64,000 bases of DNA from Lysobacterales bacterium (GTDB taxonomy: Bacteria > Pseudomonadota > Gammaproteobacteria > Xanthomonadales > Wenzhouxiangellaceae), in contig PBLG01000008.1 of NCBI GenBank assembly GCA_002722315.1, forward strand, positions 1 through 64,000, in the 5' to 3' direction. The notes beneath the pieces were generated by a model. That model was not told the origin of the DNA. It made no database searches and worked only from the letters and a program-made list of their open reading frames with translations. Made by a program: the position numbers and the translations under genes. Within the stretch, counting starts at the first letter, position 1, and each line of letters opens with the position of its first letter. Of the stretch, positions 36,686-45,515 are shown in pieces.

Positions 36686-37942
36686 ATGGATATTCAACGC
36701 AAGGTCTCGAATACACAGCGCCGGAAGCGAACGGTGCTGCTGGCGGGCATCGGGGGCGCCTTCCTCGCGTTGGTTGCAGGGGCAGTGTGGATGGGCCAGC
36801 GGCCGCCGGCGATCGATGGCGACAGCATCTGGACCGGCGAAGTCACGCGCGGCGAATTGGTTCACGAAGTGGTCGCGCCCGGCCGGCTGGTCGCCACCGA
36901 CGTGCGCGCAGTGACCAATAGCAGTTCGGGCGTGGTCGAGCAGTTGATGGTTCTGCCCGGGGACCGGGTCGAGGCCGGCGACGTTCTGCTGGTCATGACC
37001 TCGCCGGGCATCGACGAAGATCTCGCCGCGGCCCGCTGGGAACTGGCAGGAACCCGCGCCGACCAGGCGCTGGCCCGGGTCGAATCGCAGAACCGTCTGC
37101 TGGACCTGGAGGCCCAGGTCGCCAGCGCCGAGGCTGACTACACAAGCACAAAAATGGAACTCGAAGCCCAGGAACAGCTGGGCGAGGGTCAGGTGTTTTC
37201 CGCACTGGAAGTCCAGCGCACGCGACTGAAGGCCGCCCAGCTCGAAAAGCGCATGCTCGCAGAGCGCGCGCGCCTGGACCGCTACGACGAAGTGCAGAAG
37301 GCCGAGCGCGAGGCCGCCGAGGCGCAGCTGGCCGCGATCAAGGATCGGGTTGCACGGCTGAAAGCGCTGCGCGAGGATCTGAACGTCAAGGCGAGCATGT
37401 CGGGCGTTGTGCTGGAAATCACGCCGGAAGAAGGCGAGCAGCTCGCGGCCGGGACCGCGGTGGCGCGGCTGGTCAATCCGGACCGGCTGATCGCCCGGGT
37501 GTCGGTCGACGAGCGATCGGCCGCCAGCGTGCAGCCAGACTTGCCGGTATCGCTGGAACTGGGCCGGAAGCGGCTGACCGGCGAGGTGCTGCGCGTGGAT
37601 CCGGGCGTGGAGAACCGGCTGGTCAAGGTCGACGTCGCGCTGCCCGACGACACCGGAGACCTCGATCTCAGGCCCGATCTGAGCGTGAACGCCCGGATCG
37701 AACTGGACCGCATCGACGACACGCTCAAGGTCGACCGGCCGGCCCGGATGCCCGAGTCGCCGGGCTCGGTGCAGCTGTTCCGACTCGATGCCGACGGGAC
37801 AAGGGCCAGCAGGGTGGAAGTCGAACTGGGCCGCGCGTCGATGCGGGAAGTCGAAATCATTCGGGGGCTGCAGCCGGGCAATCGAATCATCCTGGCCGAC
37901 ATGAGCGGCTGGCTGGACGAGGAACGGATCCGGATCCGCTGA
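36686..37942 (+). CDS. Periplasmic adaptor subunit (HlyD/MacA type) of an ABC exporter
   Basis: A 418-residue membrane-fusion protein. One N-terminal membrane anchor (TVLLAGIGGAFLALVAGAVW) is followed by a biotinyl-lipoyl-like half (VVEQLMVLPGDRVEAGDVLL), a long alpha-helical hairpin (about residues 110-225), and a second lipoyl half (VKASMSGVVLEITPEEGEQL) with beta-barrel regions. It begins a three-gene unit with the ATPase and permease downstream. No outer-membrane TolC-like gene is adjacent. The substrate is unknown. Confidence 0.88.
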   Translation: MDIQRKVSNTQRRKRTVLLAGIGGAFLALVAGAVWMGQRPPAIDGDSIWTGEVTRGELVHEVVAPGRLVATDVRAVTNSSSGVVEQLMVLPGDRVEAGDVLLVMTSPGIDEDLAAARWELAGTRADQALARVESQNRLLDLEAQVASAEADYTSTKMELEAQEQLGEGQVFSALEVQRTRLKAAQLEKRMLAERARLDRYDEVQKAEREAAEAQLAAIKDRVARLKALREDLNVKASMSGVVLEITPEEGEQLAAGTAVARLVNPDRLIARVSVDERSAASVQPDLPVSLELGRKRLTGEVLRVDPGVENRLVKVDVALPDDTGDLDLRPDLSVNARIELDRIDDTLKVDRPARMPESPGSVQLFRLDADGTRASRVEVELGRASMREVEIIRGLQPGNRIILADMSGWLDEERIRIR

Positions 37943-38010
37943 CCGCTACGTAGTCGAACCCGGGCGGGCAAGAATTGCAACAAGGAAAAGCAAAAAGGAA
38001 TCTTTAGCCC

Positions 38011-38708
<698 letters not shown>

Positions 38709-38712
<4 letters not shown>

Positions 38713-41177
38713 AGGCGCTGCTCCCTGATCTCGTCCACGCCTGGCGGGTCCATCGCGCAACGCCGGCGGCCAGTTCGATTGCCGTCTTTGTGCTGGGGAT
38801 TGCGCTGGGCTTCATGACCGCGTTTCTTTCGCTGTTCAGCGACCTGCTGCCGCAGCCGCATCGCGGTTTCGAAGACGCCGACGGCGTTGCCACGCTGGTC
38901 GTTCAGATGCCCGAGCATGCCAATCCGGTCAATACCCGGTTCCTCGAGCGCGCGGGCGGGGAGATTTCCGGCTTCGCCGCCGTGGCCGGCGTGAACGACA
39001 ACGAGATTCAGTGGCGCGACGGCGCCCGGCTGGAGCCGTTGTCGGCCGAGATGGTCACGCGCGGGTTCTTCGACGGTCTGGGCGCCAGGCTTGCGCTCGG
39101 GAACGGTATCGCCGCCGAGGATCACAGCGAGGAAGGCGCGTCGGTGGCGGTGATCTCTTACGCGCTTTGGCAGCAGCGGTTCGGTGGCCGGGCCGATGTG
39201 ATCGGCAGCGAGATCGATCTTCTCGCCGAAGCCATGGCTACGAACGCCGACGAGCCGGTCGACGTCGGCGGCTACCGGATCATCGGGGTGACGCATCCGG
39301 ACATGGACGGCACCTTCGGCGACAACGCGGATCTCTGGCTGCCGGCCGAGCAGTTCTACCCGAAACTTCTGACCGGACGCCTGGCCAGTGTCGGCCTGGG
39401 CAACTTTTCGATGTTCCGGGCGCTGGTGCGCCTCGCACCGGATCGCAGCCTGGAATCGGCCGGGCGCGAGCTGGCCGCGGCGCATGCCGACGGGGCATTC
39501 GACGGCATGGGCATACCGCAGGATGATGTTCGAATGCTGCTGTATCCCGGCGTGACGCAGGATCCGGGCCGGCAGGCCGAAGCGCGGCGGCAGGTCGGCC
39601 TGTTTGCGCTGGTCGGGTTGCTGGTGGTGGTTGTCGCCGGTGCAAACGTGGGCTTGTTCCTGCTGGCGCGCGCGCCCGGTCGCAGGCGCGAGTTGGGGAT
39701 TCGCCTGGCGGTCGGCGCGCCGATGAAGCGGCTGCGACGGCAGTTGCTGGTTGAATCGGCGCTGCTGGTGGCTGCGGCGACGCTGGTCGGGATCGTGTTG
39801 GCGCTCTGGCTGATGGTCTGGTTCCAGGACCTCGCATTTCTCGAGCGCGCGCGATTCAGCAGCGTATCGTTGTTCGACTGGCGGGTGCTGGCCGGTGTGG
39901 CGGGGGTGGCTGCGCTCGCCACGTCGCTGGTTTCGCTGGCGCCGATCGCGGGGCTGAAGCGGCTGGGCGTGATTGGCGCGACGCGTCAGGTGCGCGCCCG
40001 ACCTGGAGCTTTTCAGGGCTTCGGCGGCGCGCTGCAGATCGCCATTGCCGGCGTGGTCGCCTGCGTTGCGCTGGGGTTCGTGGTCCACTTGCAGGATCTG
40101 CGCTCGCGCGATCTGGGTTATTCGACGGAAGACCTGGTCGTCATCGGGCCGTCGTTCGACGGTACGGTCTTCAGTTCCGATCCCGCCGATGCCGAGCGCA
40201 CCCGCGTGCGGCGGGAACGCCAGCGCCAGGTGCTGATGCAGATCCCCGGCGTCGAAGCGGTCGCGTTCGGGGCCCCGGTACCCGCCGGACAGGTCGGCAT
40301 GACTTTTTCGTTTCGACTTTCGCCGCCCGATCGTCCCGACCAGGAGATCAGCGTTGCATTTGCATCGGCCGACTCGGCGTATCCCGATTTGCTGGACCTG
40401 CGCGTGCTGCACGGGCACTGGCCGGATGCCGGGGAGGCTGCGGGCCAGGTGATCAGTCGGGCGCTCGCCGAGGCCGTGTTCGGTCATGCAGACGTGGTCG
40501 GAGAAGTGCTGCCGGCGCTGCAGGGGCCCGGAATGTCGGAGCCGAAACCGGTGGCCGCCGTTGTCGAGAACGTGTTCTTCGCGCATCCGGAAAAGCCCGA
40601 CGATCCGAGGATCTACAGCGAGAGCACGTTCCTCAGCGGCAACGACCGAATCCTGCTCGAGACCCGTCAGCCGCTGGACACGCTCCGCCGCGAACTGGAC
40701 CGGTTGATTGAGGCGGGCGAGCTGGAGATCGAAATCGAGCACCTGTATCGCCCGCGCGATCGCTTCCGGGAACTGCTCGCGCCCGACCGCGGCCGTCTAT
40801 ACCTGAGCATGGCGGCCGCGGCCACCGCACTCGCGCTGGCGCTGTTCGGCTTCTACGGCATCCAGCGCTTCCTGGTCGATGCCGGACGGCGCGAATTCGC
40901 GATCCTGGCGGCGATCGGCGCCGGCCCGAAGCGACTGCGCAGGCGGGTGATCGGCACGGGCCTGCTGCTCGGGCTTCCGGGGCTGGTGTTCGCGGGGCCG
41001 CTGGGCTACCTGGTGCTGGCCGCGCTCAAGCCGGAGTTCCTGCCCGACTCGGTTCCCGCGCTTGGCATCGTCGTGTTCGTGGTCCTGGCGCTGGCCGCGC
41101 TTCTGGTTTTGACCTCGCTGGCGCCGGCCAGGCGCGCCGCGGCGATTGCGCCGGCTGCGCAGTTAAGGGAGGATTGA
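38709..41177 (+). CDS. ABC permease, duplicated FtsX/MacB type (ADOP-like)
   Basis: The 822-residue permease has one N-terminal helix (about 22-45), a large periplasmic domain, a first FtsX-like helix group (about 297-420), another helix near 445, a second periplasmic domain and a final three-helix FtsX group (about 700-810). This duplicated layout is that of ADOP-type permeases with MacB periplasmic core domains. With the ATPase and adaptor it should form an exporter, or a machine acting on periplasmic substrates. Confidence 0.88.
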
Positions 41178-41256
41178 CCTCGCCTGCCAACCCTTCGAAT
41201 CCACTGGACCCTGGATCGAGTCCGGGGCGACAAGTGGGAAAGGTTCAGGCTCGAAT

Positions 41257-41282
41257 GGTAGATGCGCTTCGCTTATCCATCC
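41257..41282. repeat. Short dispersed repeat (GATGCGCTTCGCTTATCC type)
   Basis: The core GATGCGCTTCGCTTATCC ends at the apaH stop codon. Close variants form an inverted pair at 57729-57750 and 57767-57789. Confidence 0.6.
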
Positions 41283-42118
41283 TACGGATTTTGGCACTCG
41301 ACCTGCACGATCGAACGTTCGCCGTCTTCGATCACCAGCGCGGTGAGGCAGCCGCCCCAGACGCAGCCGGAATCCAGGCAGATGGCCTGGCCATTGTTGT
41401 GGTCATGATAACCAAGCATCGACCAGTGGCCGAACACGATCGTCCAGTCGCGCCACGACTCGTCCAGCAGCTCGAACCACGGACGGTAGCCCCTGGGCGG
41501 GTTCTTCATGTCGCCCGACGACTTGAAATCAAGCCGGCCGTCTGATTTCGCGAAGCGCATCCGGGTCAGCACATTGGTGGTGGTTCGAAGGCGGACGAAA
41601 CGCTTCTGTTCCGGCAACCAGCGATCCGGCTCGTTGCCGTACATGTTGTCGATGAACTTGCCGAACTTCTTGCCGACCAGCGCCTGCTCGACCTCGGCCG
41701 CGCTCTTGCGGGCCTGCTCGGGATCCCAGCGCGGGTCGATGCCGGCGTGCACCAGCGCTATCCGGTCGGTCTCGTTGAGCCACAGCAGCGGCTGGGCGCG
41801 CAGCCATTCAAGCACCCGGTCGCCGTCGGCGTGGTTCAGGATCTTCTCGAACTCCGGATTGGGCTTGCGAACGTTGGGGTGCATGTGCGCGTACGCCAGC
41901 AGGTGCAGGTCGTGGTTGCCCAGCACCGAAAAGTGCGGCTCGCCCAGGGCGATGATCCTGCGCAGTACCTTCAGCGACTTGCCGCCGCGATTGACCAGGT
42001 CCCCGGCCAGGCAAAGGCGGTCGGCTGCCGGGTCGAAGGCGAGCTTGTCCAATAACCGCTCGAGAGGCTCCCAGAACCCCTGGATATCGCCGATGTAGAT
42101 GTCCCGGCGTCGGCTCAC
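41282..42118 (-). CDS. apaH: Symmetrical bis(5'-nucleosyl)-tetraphosphatase
   Basis: The 278-residue metallophosphatase cleaves Ap4A to two ADP. Motifs are YIGDIQGFWEPLERLL, LCLAGDLVNRGG, VLGNHDLHLLA, IALVHAGIDP and FGHWSMLGY. The start is GTG 42118, which overlaps the true rsmA stop (GTGA). The usual apaG gene between rsmA and apaH is missing. Confidence 0.96.
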   Translation of the reverse strand: MSRRRDIYIGDIQGFWEPLERLLDKLAFDPAADRLCLAGDLVNRGGKSLKVLRRIIALGEPHFSVLGNHDLHLLAYAHMHPNVRKPNPEFEKILNHADGDRVLEWLRAQPLLWLNETDRIALVHAGIDPRWDPEQARKSAAEVEQALVGKKFGKFIDNMYGNEPDRWLPEQKRFVRLRTTTNVLTRMRFAKSDGRLDFKSSGDMKNPPRGYRPWFELLDESWRDWTIVFGHWSMLGYHDHNNGQAICLDSGCVWGGCLTALVIEDGERSIVQVECQNP

Positions 42119-42953
42119 GGATTGTCTTCCCGTTGCCTGACCCGCTCGGCCATGCGGTCGAATTCGGCCAGCGACAGCGTTTCGGCGCGGCGGACGGGGT
42201 CGATGTCCAGGTTTCGGAGTTCCTGCTCGTCGAGCACGCCTTCAGCGTGTTCTTCAGCGTCTTGCGCCGCTGGCCGAACGCGGCTCGAACGACTTTCTCG
42301 AGAAACGGCAGCATTGCGCGCTGATGTTCCGTCAGCACCCTCGGCACGATGCGCACGATGGCCGATTCGACCTTCGGCACGGGCGTGAACGCGCCGGGCG
42401 GCACGCGGAAAAGCATGTCGACGTCTGCGCGCGCCTGGGTCATCACCCCCAGCCGGCCCCAGGCCTTGCTGCCCGGCGACGCCGCCAGCCGGTCGACGAC
42501 TTCCTTCTGCAGCATGAAATGCATGTCGCTGACGACATCGGACTGGTCCAGCAGGTGAAACAGCAGCGGCGTGGATATGTTGTAGGGCAGGTTGCCGATG
42601 ATCCGAAGGCGATGGTCATGACGATTGTCGTGACGATTGTCATCAGGATTGTCACGACAACCGTCGCCGGCCAGTTCGCGGAAATCGAACGACAGCGCGT
42701 CGGCCTGGTGAACGACCAGGTTGCCGGGACGGCCCAGCCTTTCCGGAAGCTCGGCCACGAGGTCGCGATCGAGCTCCACCACGTCGAGCCGGTCCACCCG
42801 CTCGAGCATCGGCCCGGTCAGCGCGCCCATGCCGGGCCCAATCTCGACGATCCGGTCGGCGCGCGCAGGCGCGATGGACCCGACGATCCGGCGGATCACC
42901 GATTCGCTGTGCAGGAAGTTCTGGCCGAAGCGTTTTCGGGCGCGATGCGTCAT
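42115..42953 (-). CDS. rsmA: 16S rRNA adenine-N6,N6-dimethyltransferase, with apparent frameshift
   Basis: RsmA/KsgA dimethylates A1518 and A1519. The start MTHRARKRFGQNFLHSES and the motifs EIGPGMGALTGPML and IGNLPYNISTPLLFHL are clear. The first frame runs to about 42240 (QRRKTLKNTLK) and then turns to nonsense. The normal C-terminus (GVLDEQELRNLDIDPVRRAE through REDNP and stop at 42115) continues in another frame, as if one base were lost near 42239-42241. A 12-bp tandem repeat adds an Asp/Asn/Arg/His-rich insert before IIGNLPYN. Confidence 0.9.
42613..42660. repeat. 12-bp tandem repeat within rsmA
   Basis: Four imperfect 12-bp units of the ATTGTCGTGACG type encode DDNRHDNRHDHR in RsmA. 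The unit length keeps the reading frame. Confidence 0.85.
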
Positions 42954-43058
42954 GCGATACCGGATGGCAAGGTCAAGGTAAAGAGTACCGCAGGTGGGGA
43001 AAAACCGGGTGCAACACGGAATCGCGGTCAGAAGCTTTCGAATGATGATGCGGGTGGC

Positions 43059-43169
43059 TTCATCGCCGGCAGGCCGGCTCCCACACCCGTAGAGAACTCC
43101 CGGCCGAACCCGGCGCCGTATCATGCTCACAGTTGTGGGAGCTTGCCTTGCAAGCGATGATTTTCCGAC
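43059..43169. repeat. REPIN-like doublet, copy 1
   Basis: Two palindromic REP cores (CATCGCCGGCAGGCCGGC... and GTGGGAGCTTGCCTTGCAAG...) face each other across about 50 bases. The element is nearly identical, in inverted orientation, to 61240-61341. Confidence 0.85.
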
Positions 43170-43200
43170 TACCGACTACCGACTACCGACTACCGACTAC
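43166..43200. repeat. Heptanucleotide tandem repeat (CGACTAC)5
   Basis: Five exact copies of CGACTAC directly next to the REPIN-like element, ending a few bases before the pdxA stop. Related GTCGGAA units flank the second REPIN-like copy near 61216. Confidence 0.95.
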
Positions 43201-43208
43201 CGGAATCC

Positions 43209-44192
43209 TTACCGCCCCCGGTTGTCCGCAAGCTTCCGCGCCAGTTCGATCGCCGCCGCCATGCTGCCCGAATCGGCCTTGCCCGTTCCCGCCAGGTCCA
43301 GCGCGGTGCCGTGGTCGACCGAGGTACGGATGAACGGGAGACCGAGCGTGACATTGACGGCGTGGCCGAAGCCGGCGTACTTGAGGACCGGCAGGCCCTG
43401 GTCGTGGTACATCGCCAGCACCGCGTCGCAGCGTTCGAGATGGCGCGGCACGAAAGCGGTATCGGCCGGCAGCGGGCCTTCGAGCTGCATGCCGCGGTCG
43501 CGCAATTCGGCGATGACCGGCTCGATGATCTCGATTTCCTCGCGCCCCAGGTGGCCCCCTTCGCCGGCGTGGGGATTGAGGCCCAGGACGGCAATTCGAG
43601 GGTTGGCCAGGTCGAATCTGTCGACCAGGGCGCGCTGCATGATCGTCAGGGTCCGGCGCAGTTCTTCGCGCGTGATGGCGTCTGGCACATCGCGCAGCGG
43701 GAGGTGGGTCGTGGCAAGCGCGACCCGCAGCCGGTCGGCCACCAGCATCATCACGACGCGCTCGACGCCGGCCAGTGCGGCCAGGAACTCGGTATGCCCG
43801 GAGAACGCATGCCCGGCGTCGTTGATCACGCCCTTGTGGACCGGGGCGGTCACCAGGGCGGCGGCATCGCCGCGCATGACAACTTCGGCGGCCAGCTCGA
43901 GGGTTTCCAGCACATACCCGGCGTTGTCGGGGTTGAGGCGACCCGGAAAACTGGTAGCGGCCAGCGTCACGGGCAGACAGCGGACCGTTCGCGGGTCGGC
44001 CGTCCCGTCGCCCCGGCCGGGCTGCCACGTCTCGATGTGAATATCTTTTTGCTGCCGCCTTGCGACATCGGCGAGCAGCTGCGGGTCGGCGACCACGACG
44101 AGGTCTGCCCGGCCCTCGGCCGCCGCCACGGCAAGCTCGGGACCGATACCGGCCGGCTCGCCCGCCGTGATCAGCACCGGCATCGTGTCCAT
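43209..44192 (-). CDS. pdxA: 4-hydroxythreonine-4-phosphate dehydrogenase
   Basis: The 327-residue enzyme of pyridoxal phosphate synthesis has TAGEPAGIGPELAV, the metal ligand histidine in FSGHTEFLA, NPHAGEGGHLGREE, AMYHDQGLPVLKY and the C-terminal SVDHGTALDLAGTGKAD. It sits between surA and rsmA as in E. coli. A REPIN-like element and a heptamer repeat separate it from rsmA. Confidence 0.97.
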   Translation of the reverse strand: MDTMPVLITAGEPAGIGPELAVAAAEGRADLVVVADPQLLADVARRQQKDIHIETWQPGRGDGTADPRTVRCLPVTLAATSFPGRLNPDNAGYVLETLELAAEVVMRGDAAALVTAPVHKGVINDAGHAFSGHTEFLAALAGVERVVMMLVADRLRVALATTHLPLRDVPDAITREELRRTLTIMQRALVDRFDLANPRIAVLGLNPHAGEGGHLGREEIEIIEPVIAELRDRGMQLEGPLPADTAFVPRHLERCDAVLAMYHDQGLPVLKYAGFGHAVNVTLGLPFIRTSVDHGTALDLAGTGKADSGSMAAAIELARKLADNRGR

Positions 44193-44213
44193 CAGGGTTT
44201 TCTCGGTTCCTTC

Positions 44214-45494
44214 TCAGAGAAGGATTTCGACGTAGGCCTCGTCGCGCATCTGCCTCAGCACCCGGTCGATCTCTTCGTCGGAGCGCTGTTGCACGATCAG
44301 GTCGCGCGCTTCGGCCCGCAGTGCTTCCTCGGTGCGGTCGGCCTGGCGCTCGCCCTCGAGCATGACCAGGTGCCACCCGTCGCCGGTCTGGAACGGCTGG
44401 CTGACCTGGCCGGGCTCGAGACTGTGGCAGACCGCCTGGAAGGTCTGCCCGTAGGCGCCCTCGGGAAACCAGTCCATCAGGCCGCCGATGTTGGCGGTGC
44501 GCTCGTCGTCGGAGAATTCGCGCGCCAGCGCGGCGAATTCCGCCCCGTCCTGGATACGGGCGTGCAGGTCTTCGATCAGCCGGCGGGCATCGTCGGGGGA
44601 CACCAGTTCGGACGGCTGGACCATGATGTGGCGCACCTGGAACTCGTCGATGATGATATCCCCGCGCGGGCGCCGCTCGTTGACCTTGACCAGCATCAGG
44701 CTGCCGTTGCCGAGCATGGGCTCGGAGATTTCGCCGGCTTCCATGTCGCGGATGCGGTCGGCGAGCTGGCGCGGCATGGTGTTGAGGTTGCGCCAGCCCA
44801 CTTCACCGCCGTCCAGCGCGTCGGGCGAATCGGAGAAGTTCACCGCGGCTTCGGCGAAATCCATCCCGTCGACGATCTGCTGGCGGATCTCGGTGATGCG
44901 CTGCTCGGCTTCGCGAAGCTCGGCCGGCGTGGCCGACGGCGACAGCTGGATCGCGATCTGCGACAGGTGATATTCGTCGCTGCCGAACGTCTCGGAATCC
45001 AGCAGCATGTCGACCTCGGTATCGGTGACCTGGTCCATGCTCTCGACGATTCGCTGGGTGAGCTTGGAGGTCAGCAGCTGGTTGCGCACGTCCTCGCGGA
45101 ACTCGTTGAAGTCCAGGCCGTCGGCCTCGATGGCCTGGCGCAGCTCGATCAGCGTGAGCTGGTTCTGGCGCGCCACGTCGGCCAGCGAACGGTCGACCTC
45201 CTGGTCGGTCACGCGTATGCCGGTCTGTTCTGCGCGCTGGACCTGGACCTGGTTCATGATCAGGCGCTCCAGCACCTGCTCTTCGAGTACCTGCGGCGGC
45301 GGCTGGCGCTCGCCTCGCTGCTGGATCTGTCTCAGCACGCTGTCCATCGTCGACTCGAGCTCCGAGCGCAGGATGACGCCCTCGTCGACGATTGCGACGA
45401 TCTCGTCCATCTTCTGGTAGGTCTGCGCGCCGGCAAGCAGCGGCAGAAACAGTGCCAGAACCATTGCGGAAAATCGAATTGCGGCTTGGCTCAT
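44214..45494 (-). CDS. surA: Periplasmic chaperone/prolyl isomerase SurA
   Basis: The 426-residue protein has a signal peptide (FSAMVLALFLPLLAGAQ), the SurA N-terminal chaperone domain (MDEIVAIVDEGVILRSELE), and two parvulin domains (about residues 170-270 and 280-385). The second has the stronger parvulin pattern (QVRHIMVQPSELVSPDDARR). SurA carries outer-membrane proteins, including LptD, across the periplasm. It follows lptD by 21 bases. Confidence 0.97.
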   Translation of the reverse strand: MSQAAIRFSAMVLALFLPLLAGAQTYQKMDEIVAIVDEGVILRSELESTMDSVLRQIQQRGERQPPPQVLEEQVLERLIMNQVQVQRAEQTGIRVTDQEVDRSLADVARQNQLTLIELRQAIEADGLDFNEFREDVRNQLLTSKLTQRIVESMDQVTDTEVDMLLDSETFGSDEYHLSQIAIQLSPSATPAELREAEQRITEIRQQIVDGMDFAEAAVNFSDSPDALDGGEVGWRNLNTMPRQLADRIRDMEAGEISEPMLGNGSLMLVKVNERRPRGDIIIDEFQVRHIMVQPSELVSPDDARRLIEDLHARIQDGAEFAALAREFSDDERTANIGGLMDWFPEGAYGQTFQAVCHSLEPGQVSQPFQTGDGWHLVMLEGERQADRTEEALRAEARDLIVQQRSDEEIDRVLRQMRDEAYVEILL

Positions 45495-45515
45495 AACGAA
45501 TCCTTGTTCCTGAAC

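Noticed and set aside
42613-42660. 12-bp repeat in rsmA as the cause of its frameshift
   Set aside because: The repeat unit is a multiple of three and lies about 370 bases from the frame change.
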